64,000 nt of DNA, taken from NCBI GenBank assembly GCA_016715945.1, contig JADJXJ010000001.1, forward strand, positions 310,001 through 374,000, in the 5' to 3' direction. The stretch is from Bacteroidota bacterium (GTDB taxonomy: Bacteria; Bacteroidota; Bacteroidia; Bacteroidales; F082). Below, one piece after another: positions 26,269 through 34,892 of the stretch; the stretch's first letter is position 1, and each line of letters starts with the position of its first letter. The notes under the pieces are model-generated. The model was not told the DNA's origin and ran no database searches. It saw only the letters and a program-made list of their open reading frames with translations. A program made the position numbers and the translations under genes.

Positions 26269-27669
26269 ATGCATTATGATCTCGTTTCCGACGATACCAT
26301 ATGCGCGATATCCACGCCTCCCGGCATGGGGGCAATTGCAGTCATCCGCTTGTCGGGCAAAGATGCCATCGCAATAGCCGGTTCCGTTTTCCGTGCAAAA
26401 GCAGCCGGATTCAACACGACTAAAGCCCTGAGCCACAAACAGTATTTCGGACAAATCATCGACGGAGAAGAGCCGCTCGACGAGGTGCTGCTTGCTTTTT
26501 ACAGGGCGCCCCATTCCTACACAGGCGAAGACGTGGCCGAGATTAGCTGCCACGGCAGCACCTACATACAAAGGCGCATCATGGAATTGTTGATTGAAAA
26601 AGGTGCCCGTCCTGCCCATGCCGGAGAATTTACCATGCGCGCATTTGCACACCGGAAGTTCGACCTGGCCCAGGCCGAAGCAGTGGCCGACCTGATTGCC
26701 AGCAACAGCAAAACCAGTCATGAGCTGGCTATGAAACAAATGCGCGGTTTGTTCTCAAAAAAAATAGCAGAACTCCGACAGCGGCTTATCGATTTTGCTG
26801 CACTCATCGAACTTGAACTCGATTTTTCGGAAGAAGATGTCGAATTTGCCGACCGTACCCAGTTTCGGTTGTTGCTTAATGAGATTCAGACTGAAATTGC
26901 CCGGCTTCTTGAATCGTTCAAAACCGGCAATGCCATCAAGCAAGGCATACCTGTGGCAATCGTTGGCAAACCCAATGCCGGCAAATCTACCCTGCTGAAT
27001 GCCATACTCAACGAAGAACGTGCCATCGTGAGCGAAATTCCGGGCACTACACGCGATGCCATCGAAGATACCATTGTCATCGGAGGCTACAACTTCCGGT
27101 TTATTGATACCGCAGGCCTTCGCCACTCGGACGACCTGATCGAAAGCATCGGCATTGGACGTACGTACGAAAAAATCCAACAGGCGGCAGTCGTATTGTA
27201 TGTATGCGATATGACGGACTGCTACGGCCAGAGCGCTGAAGACATGCTGAGCGAGTTCAGGCACCTGATCGAAGATAAAAGCAAGCATTTCATCCTGGTG
27301 GGCAATAAGATAGATATGCTCGAACAGACCCCGGAACATTTCCGTGACTTTGTGGAACTGGAAACCGTTTTTATTTCTGCCAAGCGCAAGGAAAATATCC
27401 ACCTGATCACCGACAGCCTGCTCAATGTGGTGAAACGATTCAACGTGCAGTCTGATACCATTGTAAGTAATGCCCGGCATTATCATGCCCTGAGGCAAGC
27501 ATCCGAATCGCTTGAAGCGGTCATGCAGGGGCTCCATGCCAACCTGCCCACCGACCTTGTTGCCATCGACCTGCGTCGGGCCATGTATCAACTGTCGGTA
27601 ATCACCGGACAAATTTCGAACGACGAAGTGCTGGGTTCGATATTCAGCAAATTCTGTATAGGAAAATAA
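26269..27669 (+). CDS. mnmE: tRNA modification GTPase MnmE
   Basis: 466 residues, standard length. With MnmG it installs the 5-carboxymethylaminomethyl group on wobble uridine 34. N-terminal folate-binding domain (DTICAISTPPGMGAIAVIRL, EISCHGSTYIQRRIMELL), helical domain, G domain at about 220-380 with G1 GKPNAGKSTLLN, G3 DTAGLR and G4 VGNKID, and the invariant C-terminal FCIGK whose cysteine is needed for modification. Divergent from the macroglobulin gene, 142 bases apart. Confidence 0.97.
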   Translation: MHYDLVSDDTICAISTPPGMGAIAVIRLSGKDAIAIAGSVFRAKAAGFNTTKALSHKQYFGQIIDGEEPLDEVLLAFYRAPHSYTGEDVAEISCHGSTYIQRRIMELLIEKGARPAHAGEFTMRAFAHRKFDLAQAEAVADLIASNSKTSHELAMKQMRGLFSKKIAELRQRLIDFAALIELELDFSEEDVEFADRTQFRLLLNEIQTEIARLLESFKTGNAIKQGIPVAIVGKPNAGKSTLLNAILNEERAIVSEIPGTTRDAIEDTIVIGGYNFRFIDTAGLRHSDDLIESIGIGRTYEKIQQAAVVLYVCDMTDCYGQSAEDMLSEFRHLIEDKSKHFILVGNKIDMLEQTPEHFRDFVELETVFISAKRKENIHLITDSLLNVVKRFNVQSDTIVSNARHYHALRQASESLEAVMQGLHANLPTDLVAIDLRRAMYQLSVITGQISNDEVLGSIFSKFCIGK

Positions 27670-27686
27670 GCCTGACGTCCGGCAAG

Positions 27687-28187
27687 CTACCTTTCAACGG
27701 CGTAGCCCTCGGGGAAGTCTTTATTTCTCAACTGATTCTTAACAAATTCGGGTAGCTGTCCGTCAACAGGATAGCTCTTCATAAGGTCGTGCAGCCTGCC
27801 TTTGCTGTAGCGGATCAGCCGAAAGCCGGAACCTATGACCAGGCCATAAAATACAATGCTGAACACAGCAGCCCCGACCTGCAGCTCTTCCGTGGGGTCG
27901 TCGGCTCCCGACATGCCGGCGCCGATGGCAAAAGCTACACTCCCCAGCACAAACACCGACACTGCAGCTCCAGCCAGAATAAATCCCGTTTGTGCTTCTT
28001 TGCGTTTTCTGAAAAATAAGTTTGTTACCGCCTCCAGGGTATCACTTCCCTGTGCCAGCTGAATGAAATCGGCACGTTTTAATGATGAAATGTTTTTCGA
28101 TGCTGCCTGAGAAAACGCTTCTGGCTGGAGAAGTAGCAGAAAAACCAAGGCGCATAGGGTGTGCAGGACATAGCGTGAGGCGGTCAT
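27687..28187 (-). CDS. Small membrane protein of unknown function
   Basis: 166 residues. A signal peptide ends near EAFSQA; a helical stretch (about 30-58) precedes two membrane spans (about 64-86 and 104-123) separated by a short Gly/Asp loop (GAGMSGADDPTEELQ). The C-terminal 40 residues are charged (MKSYPVDGQLPEFVKNQLRN). I do not recognise the family. It ends 17 bases from the convergent mnmE stop and is separated by a terminator from the gene behind it, so it is probably a single-gene unit. Confidence 0.7.
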   Translation of the reverse strand: MTASRYVLHTLCALVFLLLLQPEAFSQAASKNISSLKRADFIQLAQGSDTLEAVTNLFFRKRKEAQTGFILAGAAVSVFVLGSVAFAIGAGMSGADDPTEELQVGAAVFSIVFYGLVIGSGFRLIRYSKGRLHDLMKSYPVDGQLPEFVKNQLRNKDFPEGYAVER

Positions 28188-28267
28188 AGGATATATCGTT
28201 TCCGTAAAAGTAATCTGTCAGGTGAGACGGTGGTATCGTATCTGATTATTTAACAAGACTTTAATAG

Positions 28268-28300
28268 AAAAAGTGACCTGCCATAGGCAGGCCACTTTTT
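28268..28300 (-). terminator. Intrinsic terminator of the 558-residue secreted protein gene
   Basis: A 15-bp stem (28268-28282 with 28286-28300) and 3-base loop flanked by A and T runs. The single plus-strand mismatch is a G-U pair on the minus strand, so it most likely serves the gene ending at 28356. Confidence 0.8.
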
Positions 28301-28355
28301 TGGCGTTTTGAGCATCATTTCAGCTCATTGTAAAAATGTGCATTTTAGTCGGCCA

Positions 28356-30032
28356 TCAATCGAAATGGATCTTATTAAACCAGAGGTTTTTCCCGTTTCT
28401 CGTAGCGCCGAGGAAAAAGAAGGTGTTGCCCTCGATCCAGTTGACCGGGTATTTGTCGTCGAGGTAGAATTTTCTTTCGCCTATGTCTTTGAACTTGTTC
28501 ACCCCGGCTCCGTTGGGTTTCACGGTGGCGATGCGGGGATAATAGAGTGTACGGGCTGTGGTACCGCTCTTTTTTGCACCGGCCACTTCAAACACGGTCC
28601 AGTAAGTGGCATTTTCGGTGCTGATGAATGCATGTTCGGTGGGAGTCAGCTTATTGTAGCTGTTTTTGTCGCGCAGGGCGGAGGTATAGCTTCGCAGCAG
28701 GTCGCCTTGCGGGCTAAAATGGAAGAAGGTAACATCGCGAAACTCTCCTTTTCCGGTGCGAAGCTGGCCAGCCACGAGCAACTCACCCTGTGGATTCACA
28801 TAGAGTTCTTTTATTGCAACTCTCCCACCCGCATAGGGTTTGGATTTTTCGCCATCGGGCGAAGCTGATTTTGCTTTGAATTCCGCCAGGCTGGAATGTT
28901 TGATCCATTCCACTCCTTTGTCGGTTACTTTCATCAGCATATAGCCCGATGTCTTACCGTTGAGCAACGTCTCCTGTGTGGCGCTCTGCATATGAATCAT
29001 ACTCACCTCGCCATAGAGTTGCTTGTCATATTTTTTGGTTGATACCAGTCCGTGTACATAAACGGCATCGCCTTCCTCTTTTGCACCCAACACAAGCCAA
29101 CGTTGTGGTATCGGAGAATTGACCTCAAATCTGCGCTCCACCTGGGCGTCGTAATTCACCTCGATGTATTCGTATTTGCCGTCTTCGCGATAAAATATCA
29201 GGGCCATATTGCCGCTTTCGAGCAGGTAGTTGGCTTGCGGAGAGGCGATTACGGGAAAGTTAATGGCCGATTCTGCCAGTTTCTCAAGTTTGTCGGCACT
29301 GAATTTCTGCACGGTATAATTCTTACCCAGATTTTCTTTCACCAGGCCTTTCTCAGCCACAAGCCCTATCAGCACTGCATCGCCGTCTTTGGCCGAGGCC
29401 AAATCGCGCACCCTTCCCTGACGCGACTGGGAGTAGGTGACCTTGGTAACGCCGCCACCTTGATAACTGTATTTTACATTGCTGCGCAAAGCCTGATATT
29501 TCTTTACATCATTGATTGTCCACCATGCCACAAGCTTGATCTTTTCGCCATCGTCGCCCCGCGGCCTCACACGTTCTTCAATCTTGAAACGATCGTCGCA
29601 CCAGCCGGTTTCCCAGTTAAAGTAGCGATCAATATATCCGCGTTTGAAAACTGCCTGGCCGGTGAAGTTGTTGGCTTCCAGTGTAAGCAGGGGTTCTCGA
29701 GATTCGGGGCAGAAATTAAGCGAAAATCCAAAACGGGTTCGCATCCTTTCAAGTTCTTCCTCAAACTGCTCGCTGTTCTTGAGGTTGAAGTCCATGTCGA
29801 ATGTGAGCAACTCGCCTTTTAGCTTTCGGCTTGTCTGCTTGGTCATGAAAATCAATCTGATTTCTTTATTCTCGCGGTCAACTACTACATCCTGCAGGTT
29901 GACGATGTTTGCCTTGCCCGAGGGGTCAAAGATGGTCTCTTTTAGGATGGTCTGTGCAAAAGACAGTTTGCCGGCGAACGACAATATCATGGCCATCAAA
30001 GCCAATGACATCATTTTGAGGGTTCTCTTCAT
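28356..30032 (-). CDS. Secreted protein of unknown function
   Basis: 558 residues. The signal peptide ends at KLSFAQ. The rest has many short beta strands and blade-like repeats (REDGKYEYIEVNYDAQ, NPQGELLVAGQLRTGKGEFR, KPNGAGVNKFKDIGERKFYL), suggesting a beta-propeller or sandwich architecture, but no family was recognised. There is no lipobox and no obvious type IX sorting tail, so the periplasm is the likely location. A perfect TACTTTTG promoter core lies 25 bases upstream and a terminator follows, so it is its own transcript. Confidence 0.72.
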   Translation of the reverse strand: MKRTLKMMSLALMAMILSFAGKLSFAQTILKETIFDPSGKANIVNLQDVVVDRENKEIRLIFMTKQTSRKLKGELLTFDMDFNLKNSEQFEEELERMRTRFGFSLNFCPESREPLLTLEANNFTGQAVFKRGYIDRYFNWETGWCDDRFKIEERVRPRGDDGEKIKLVAWWTINDVKKYQALRSNVKYSYQGGGVTKVTYSQSRQGRVRDLASAKDGDAVLIGLVAEKGLVKENLGKNYTVQKFSADKLEKLAESAINFPVIASPQANYLLESGNMALIFYREDGKYEYIEVNYDAQVERRFEVNSPIPQRWLVLGAKEEGDAVYVHGLVSTKKYDKQLYGEVSMIHMQSATQETLLNGKTSGYMLMKVTDKGVEWIKHSSLAEFKAKSASPDGEKSKPYAGGRVAIKELYVNPQGELLVAGQLRTGKGEFRDVTFFHFSPQGDLLRSYTSALRDKNSYNKLTPTEHAFISTENATYWTVFEVAGAKKSGTTARTLYYPRIATVKPNGAGVNKFKDIGERKFYLDDKYPVNWIEGNTFFFLGATRNGKNLWFNKIHFD

Positions 30033-30056
30033 GTTTGGGTATTATTAGGTTTGGGC

Positions 30057-30064
30057 CAAAAGTA
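30057..30064 (-). promoter_or_regulatory. -7 promoter element TACTTTTG
   Basis: Perfect minus-strand TAnnTTTG core, 24 bases before the ATG at 30032. No convincing -33 box. Confidence 0.42.
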
Positions 30065-30231
30065 CATTCAGCTTCACTTGTTCTACCTACGGTAAAAGAC
30101 GTATTTGTATGGTATTGGTCACAAATGATGTGAAATACCCAACGTACTCATCCCCGTCAGGTGCGGCAAATTGGCACGTATAAAGGTTCAACAAATAAAA
30201 TCCACCAGGCGCCAAACAACCTGACCTCTCC

Positions 30232-31683
30232 TCATTCCAGAATTCGTTTTGCCTCTTCCATGTTTGTTTCATCCGAGGCCAATAAAATCAAGGTGTCGCC
30301 AACCTCAAGAATGGTGGAACCACCAGGTATAAAATATTGATTGTTCCGCCTCACCATTGCAATCAGGGCGTTCTCAGGAAAGCTGAGTTCGAGCAGTTTT
30401 TTTCCGGCAGCTCCCGAACCTGGTAAAATCTGCATCTCGTGCATGAGGGTCTTGGGATGCTCCTCGAGAATATCGCTCAGATTAGAGGGGGATGCCTCGG
30501 TAGCAGAATCAATCACCCCAAACAACCTGGCCGCAGCAGGTATGGTTGTGCCCTGAAGCAGCACCGATACGACCGACACTGCAAACACTATATTGAAAAT
30601 CAGGTCCGATTTGTCAATTCCGGCGATGAGCGGGAATGTGGCAAACACGATAGGCACTGCGCCACGCAATCCCACCCAGGAGATGAATCCAATCTCGCGC
30701 ACCGGCATCCTGAATGGTATCAGACTCAAAAATACACCCAGTGGCCGCGACACAAAAATCTGAAAGGCAGCAATCAAGACACCCAATCCCAGCACGGGTA
30801 ACACGTGGCTGGGGAAAACCAACAGCCCGAGCGTCAGAAACAAAACAATCTGCATCAGCCATGCCAGTCCGTCAAACACCTTGATGATGGTCTTTTTGTG
30901 GATCAGCTCTACATTCGAAATCATGACAGCTGCGATATAGATGGCTAAAAATCCGTTTCCTCCCACGATGGATGTTAATGAAAAAATAAGCAGCATCAGG
31001 GCGATGCTCAGCACAGGATACAGCCCTTCGAAACCCAGGTTCATCCTGTTGATCAGGCGTGGGCTAAACCGTCCTGCGAAATAACCCAGGATTGCACCGA
31101 GACTCATTTGCTGAAAAAACAGAATAAATTGTCGTCCCGGGGACTCGTGCTGATTGACCACCAGACCCAGGAAAGTAATCGTAAGCACATACGCCATCGG
31201 GTCGTTGCTGCCACTTTCGAGCTCCAGCAGCGGACGCAAGCGTCCTTTCAAACGAAGACTTTTTGAACGAAGGATCGAGAATACGGCAGCAGCATCGGTG
31301 GATGAAACAATGGAAGCAAGCAGCATGCTTTCGAAAAAACTCAGCTTGGTGAGCCACCAAACAAAGGTGCCGAGGCTGAGCGCGGTGAGCAAAACTCCGG
31401 CTGTTGATAGCGCCACTCCCGGCCAGAGCACCGGCCGGATGCGCTCCCAGCGGGTGTCGAGTCCACCGGAAAACAGGATGAAATTGAGGGAGACTACGCC
31501 GATGAATTGTGCAAGCACCGGACTATCAAAATAAATTCCGCCTATGCCCTCCGAACCTGCCAGCATACCTACCGCCAGAAACAGCAAGAGGGTAGGGATG
31601 CCGTAGCGAAAGGCGCGGTTGGCGGCCAACAAGCTGATCAACAGCAAAATGGACGAAATTAAAAGGATGCTCTCTGTGGTCAT
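30232..31683 (-). CDS. Potassium or sodium/proton antiporter with C-terminal TrkA-C domain (NhaP2/CvrA type)
   Basis: 483 residues: a CPA1-type antiporter of about 12 spans (LNFILFSGGLDTRWERIRP, SSTDAAAVFSILRSKSLRLK, LELESGSNDPMAYVLTITF with the paired acidic residues of the ion site, GLRGAVPIVFATFPLIAG), followed at about 400-483 by a cytosolic TrkA-C/RCK-C-like domain (LPGSGAAGKKLLELSFPENA, ILEVGDTLILLAS) that in relatives senses nucleotides or ions. Exchanges potassium or sodium for protons across the inner membrane. Divergent from the PPK2 gene. Confidence 0.9.
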   Translation of the reverse strand: MTTESILLISSILLLISLLAANRAFRYGIPTLLLFLAVGMLAGSEGIGGIYFDSPVLAQFIGVVSLNFILFSGGLDTRWERIRPVLWPGVALSTAGVLLTALSLGTFVWWLTKLSFFESMLLASIVSSTDAAAVFSILRSKSLRLKGRLRPLLELESGSNDPMAYVLTITFLGLVVNQHESPGRQFILFFQQMSLGAILGYFAGRFSPRLINRMNLGFEGLYPVLSIALMLLIFSLTSIVGGNGFLAIYIAAVMISNVELIHKKTIIKVFDGLAWLMQIVLFLTLGLLVFPSHVLPVLGLGVLIAAFQIFVSRPLGVFLSLIPFRMPVREIGFISWVGLRGAVPIVFATFPLIAGIDKSDLIFNIVFAVSVVSVLLQGTTIPAAARLFGVIDSATEASPSNLSDILEEHPKTLMHEMQILPGSGAAGKKLLELSFPENALIAMVRRNNQYFIPGGSTILEVGDTLILLASDETNMEEAKRILE

Positions 31684-31821
31684 TTACTCAGTTGGATTGT
31701 GGATAAGGGTGCTTTGCTTTTCGCGGTATCTAAAATCATCAAATATAAGAATTGTTGTTCTGGCAGATAGACGGGGTAAAATACATCGATAAATTCCTAA
31801 TTTGCTGCCAAAATTTCCTTC

Positions 31822-32709
31822 ATGGAAAACCTTGCAAAAGATCCTCATATTTTTTACCAGCCAGGCAGCAGCCTGAATGTCAATCATTTTGCCTGCGATT
31901 GGGTTTCGGCCATCGGCAACAAGGACAATGCTGCCAGGGCGTTGGAGGGTAATATCGAAATGCTGGCGCGCATGCAGGACATGCTTTATGCTTCTGCCCG
32001 TTATGCAGTGCTCGTTGTTTTTCAGGCCATGGATGCGGCTGGCAAGGATGGTACCATCAAGCACGTGATGTCGGGATTCAACCCGCAGGGCACCCAGGTT
32101 TTCAGTTTTAAGGCCCCCACGCCTGAAGAAGTGGCCCATGATTATTTCTGGCGCACCTACAAATGCTTTCCGGCCAAAGGTCAGGTAGTAATTTTCAACA
32201 GGTCGTACTACGAGGAGGTACTGGTCACCCGCGTTCATCCCGGGTTTTTGTTGCGTCAGCGCATTCCCGGATATCAATCTGCCGACGATTTTGATGAAAA
32301 TTTCTGGCAGCAGCGATTCCGACAGATCAACGACATCGAACGGCATCTCACCGAAAACGGCACGGTCATCATCAAGTTCTTCCTGAACATCTCAAAAGAC
32401 CAACAGAAAAGACGCTTCTTGCGGAGACTCGACGACCCGGCGCGCAACTGGAAATTTGAGGCTGGCGACCTGGAGGAGCGCCGTCACTGGGATAAATACA
32501 TGCACGCCTACAGCGAGATGTTGGCACATACATCCACCGGTTATGCGCCCTGGTATGTGATTCCGGCCGATCGCAAATGGTTTATGCGCTATGCTGTGAG
32601 CAATGTGCTCCTGAATCGCTTTGGTGAGCTCGAACTGCAATATCCGGAATTGCCCGAGGCCGAAAAGCTGAAACTGGTCACCTACCGCAATGTGCTGATG
32701 CAGGAATAG
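31822..32709 (+). CDS. ppk2: Polyphosphate kinase 2 family phosphotransferase
   Basis: 295 residues. P-loop kinase fold of the PPK2 family: Walker A MDAAGKDGTIKHVMSG and Walker B region FNRSYYEEVLVTRVHP, with a lid region LRRLDDPARNWKFEAGDLEE. Single-domain PPK2 enzymes use polyphosphate to phosphorylate AMP, ADP or GDP. The GTQVFSFKAPTPEE region fits the nucleotide mono/diphosphate (class III-like) type, though class assignment from sequence alone is tentative. Cytoplasmic. It converges with rarA (15-base gap). Its link with the phosphate operon at the start of the window is only thematic. Confidence 0.9.
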   Translation: MENLAKDPHIFYQPGSSLNVNHFACDWVSAIGNKDNAARALEGNIEMLARMQDMLYASARYAVLVVFQAMDAAGKDGTIKHVMSGFNPQGTQVFSFKAPTPEEVAHDYFWRTYKCFPAKGQVVIFNRSYYEEVLVTRVHPGFLLRQRIPGYQSADDFDENFWQQRFRQINDIERHLTENGTVIIKFFLNISKDQQKRRFLRRLDDPARNWKFEAGDLEERRHWDKYMHAYSEMLAHTSTGYAPWYVIPADRKWFMRYAVSNVLLNRFGELELQYPELPEAEKLKLVTYRNVLMQE

Positions 32710-32723
32710 AAACCGGAGCCAAC

Positions 32724-34016
32724 TCAGTAACCGTATTTTTCCCTCCAGAGTTTTTGCAGCCTCAGGCGCAACTCTTGTTCCCGGCTGTTGTTGCCAGGCT
32801 CATACAGCCGTGTGCCGGCAATGGCATCGGGCAGCATCTCCATTTCAGCAAAGTTATCGCTGAAGTCGTGGGCGTATTTGTATCCCTGCCCATAGCCCAG
32901 CTCGTCCATCAGTCGGGTGGGCGCGTTGCGAAGTGCAAGGGGTACACTCAGGTCGCCGTATTTGCGCACTAGATCCTGAGCTTTGTTGATTGCAACATAG
33001 CTTGCATTACTCTTGGGTGAGCAGGCCAGGTAGATGGCTGTCTGCGATAGGATGATGCGGCTCTCGGGCCAGCCTATTTTATTCACGGCGTCAAAGCATG
33101 CGTTGGCCAGCAGCAGGGCATTGGGGTTGGCGTTGCCGATGTCTTCCGAGGCCAGGATGAGCATGCGCCGCGCAATGAACAACGGGTCTTCGCCGGCTTC
33201 AACCATGCGGGCCAGGTAATACACAGCGGCATTGGGGTCGCTGCCTCGCATCGATTTGATAAAGGCCGAGATGATGTCGTAGTGCATCTCGCCTTTTTTA
33301 TCGTAGCGGGTCAGGTTGTTCTGTATCAGCTTTTTCAGCAGATCGTTGGTAATGTGCAGGGTTTTGCTGCCCGATCTGGCCTCGGGATGGAGTTCCACGG
33401 CAAGTTCGAGGGCATTGAGCAGCTTGCGGGCATCGCCTCCACTGATCTGCATCAGCGCATCCATGGCAGCAAACTCAATGTTGCAGCCTGTTTCTTTTTC
33501 AAGCACCGCCAGAGCCCTTGAAGTCAGCGTTTCCAGATGATTCATTTCGAGCGGCTTCAGCACGTACACCTGGCAGCGGGAGAGCAGGGGCGCGATAACT
33601 TCAAAGCTGGGATTCTCGGTGGTAGCACCGATCAGGGTGATGTAGCCCTTTTCAACTGCGCCCAGCAGCGAGTCCTGCTGCGATTTGCTGAACCGATGGA
33701 TTTCGTCAATAAATAATATAGGAGGGCGGTGCAGCAGCCTGGCCTTTTCAATCACCTCGCGCACCTCTTTAACGCCGGAGGTCACAGCGCTGAGGGTAAA
33801 AAACTGACGTTCGAGCTGCTGGGCGATCAGCAAGGCAAGGGTGGTTTTGCCCACACCCGGAGGCCCCCAAAGAATGAGGCTCGGTATGCGGCCACTCTGC
33901 ATCGCTTGCCGCAGTATGGCATTTTCGCCCACAAGATGTTCCTGACCGACATACTCTTCCAGACTCGTTGGCCGGAGCCGTTCGGCCAAAGGCATGTTTG
34001 CTGACATGGGTGTCAT
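32724..34016 (-). CDS. rarA: Replication-associated recombination protein RarA (AAA ATPase)
   Basis: 430 residues. Clamp-loader-like AAA ATPase acting at stalled forks: PLAERLRPTSLEEYVGQEHL, Walker A GPPGVGKTTLA, Walker B ILFIDEIHRF, sensor 1 GATTENPSFE, sensor 2 GDARKLLNALE, then the tetramerisation domain (AFIKSMRGSDPNAAVYYLAR, ASEDIGNANPNALLLANACF). Three in-frame ATGs are possible (34016, 34007, 33995); a TACCTTTG core at 34030-34037 permits any of them. Confidence 0.95.
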   Translation of the reverse strand: MTPMSANMPLAERLRPTSLEEYVGQEHLVGENAILRQAMQSGRIPSLILWGPPGVGKTTLALLIAQQLERQFFTLSAVTSGVKEVREVIEKARLLHRPPILFIDEIHRFSKSQQDSLLGAVEKGYITLIGATTENPSFEVIAPLLSRCQVYVLKPLEMNHLETLTSRALAVLEKETGCNIEFAAMDALMQISGGDARKLLNALELAVELHPEARSGSKTLHITNDLLKKLIQNNLTRYDKKGEMHYDIISAFIKSMRGSDPNAAVYYLARMVEAGEDPLFIARRMLILASEDIGNANPNALLLANACFDAVNKIGWPESRIILSQTAIYLACSPKSNASYVAINKAQDLVRKYGDLSVPLALRNAPTRLMDELGYGQGYKYAHDFSDNFAEMEMLPDAIAGTRLYEPGNNSREQELRLRLQKLWREKYGY

Positions 34017-34029
34017 GTGCTTTTCCTGA

Positions 34030-34037
34030 CAAAGGTA
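34030..34037 (-). promoter_or_regulatory. -7 promoter element TACCTTTG
   Basis: Perfect minus-strand TAnnTTTG core 13 bases before the first rarA ATG. Confidence 0.42.
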
Positions 34038-34084
34038 AGCAATCGCCGGTGCGCGCCTGATTCAGGCTGGGCAATACAGGTCTG

Positions 34085-34113
34085 AAAAAAAAAAACCGCC
34101 TGCTTGGGCGGTT
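34085..34113 (-). terminator. Intrinsic terminator after tRNA-Met
   Basis: Perfect 7-bp stem (34094-34100 with 34107-34113), 6-base loop, followed on the minus strand by eleven T; 4 bases after the tRNA 3' end. Confidence 0.88.
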
Positions 34114-34117
34114 GTCG

Positions 34118-34191
34118 TAGCGAGAGCGAGAATTGAACTCGCGACCTCCGGGTTATGAATCCGACGCTCTGACCAACTGAGCTATCTCGCC
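34118..34191 (-). tRNA. tRNA-Met (anticodon CAT)
   Basis: 74-nt cloverleaf on the minus strand: acceptor GGCGAGA with TCTCGCT (terminal G-U), D arm GCTCAGTTGGTCAGAGC, anticodon loop TTCATAA (CAT), T arm with TTCAATT loop, discriminator A, no encoded CCA. The terminal pair and D arm fit elongator rather than initiator tRNA. A CAT anticodon can also be tRNA-Ile after lysidine modification; the body favours Met. Confidence 0.9.
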
Positions 34192-34202
34192 GTTTGGGAG
34201 TG

Positions 34203-34234
34203 CAAAAATACAATTTTTGTTGTTTGTGAAACAA
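34203..34234 (-). promoter_or_regulatory. Promoter of tRNA-Met
   Basis: Minus-strand TATTTTTG (34203-34210) with TTG (34232-34234) 21 bases upstream, 12 bases before the tRNA. Confidence 0.52.
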
Positions 34235-34320
34235 TACCCCTCTGGTAAAATTTCGGTTTTTGCACCTCTAAAGCTGTTAACTTTTTAACATCATTTTGCG
34301 CTGCAGCATACCAATTTGGT

Positions 34321-34328
34321 TAATTTTG
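34321..34328 (+). promoter_or_regulatory. -7 promoter element TAATTTTG
   Basis: Perfect TAnnTTTG core 28 bases before the ATG at 34356; a TTTG at 34295-34298 is 22 bases upstream, slightly long. It supports 34356 over the earlier in-frame ATG at 34296. Confidence 0.45.
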
Positions 34329-34355
34329 CAGGCATCAACATCAAACTTTTTGGCC

Positions 34356-34811
34356 ATGAAAAAGCTGTTTTTTCTCATGCTTTTGCTTGGAGCCGGCACC
34401 CTGATGGCCCAGCAGCCCGCTACTGCCCCGACCACCAACGGCCCCGAAATAACCTTCACCAAGCTGGTACACGATTATGGAACCATTTTCGTTGGCTCCG
34501 ACGGAAGTTACGAATTTGAGTTCACAAACACCGGCAACGAACCCCTCATTCTGAGTCAGCCGCGCTCCTCCTGTGGATGCACGGTACCCGACTGGCCACG
34601 CAAACCCATTTTGCCGGGCGAAAAAGAAAAGATCAAAGTCACCTACAACACCGCAATACGTGGTAACTTCACCAAAACGGTGACCATTCTCTCCAATGCC
34701 AAGACGAACAATTCTGTTGTGCTGACCATACGCGGAAATGTAGTGGACAAGCCTGCCGAGAATCTTCCTGAAAAGACCAGCGCCGTGGGTCAGAACCCCG
34801 GGGGCAGATAA
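34356..34811 (+). CDS. DUF1573 secreted protein
   Basis: About 151 residues: signal peptide MKKLFFLMLLLGAGTLMAQ, then one DUF1573 Ig-like domain (about 35-130: HDYGTIFVGSDGSYEFEFTN, SQPRSSCGCTVPDWPRKPIL, PGEKEKIKVTYNTAIRGNF). The paired cysteines in SSCGCTVPDW are a family hallmark. Such proteins are abundant in Bacteroidota and exported; their function is not established. The Gly/Asn-rich tail has no sorting signal. Own promoter core and a strong terminator frame it as a single-gene unit. Confidence 0.87.
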   Translation: MKKLFFLMLLLGAGTLMAQQPATAPTTNGPEITFTKLVHDYGTIFVGSDGSYEFEFTNTGNEPLILSQPRSSCGCTVPDWPRKPILPGEKEKIKVTYNTAIRGNFTKTVTILSNAKTNNSVVLTIRGNVVDKPAENLPEKTSAVGQNPGGR

Positions 34812-34823
34812 AAAATGAAATCG

Positions 34824-34856
34824 AAAACGACCGGCCCTCAGCAAGCCGGTCGTTTT
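34824..34856 (+). terminator. Intrinsic terminator of the DUF1573 gene
   Basis: Perfect 12-bp stem (34824-34835 with 34845-34856), 9-base loop, ending in TTTT; 13 bases after the stop codon. Confidence 0.85.
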
Positions 34857-34892
34857 ATATAAAATCGAACCAGACAAAACAAAACCAGCGCC

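Noticed and set aside
30087..30272. 61-codon minus-strand frame behind the antiporter
   Set aside because: It overlaps the antiporter 3' end in another frame, has no promoter core and no similarity to a known small protein.
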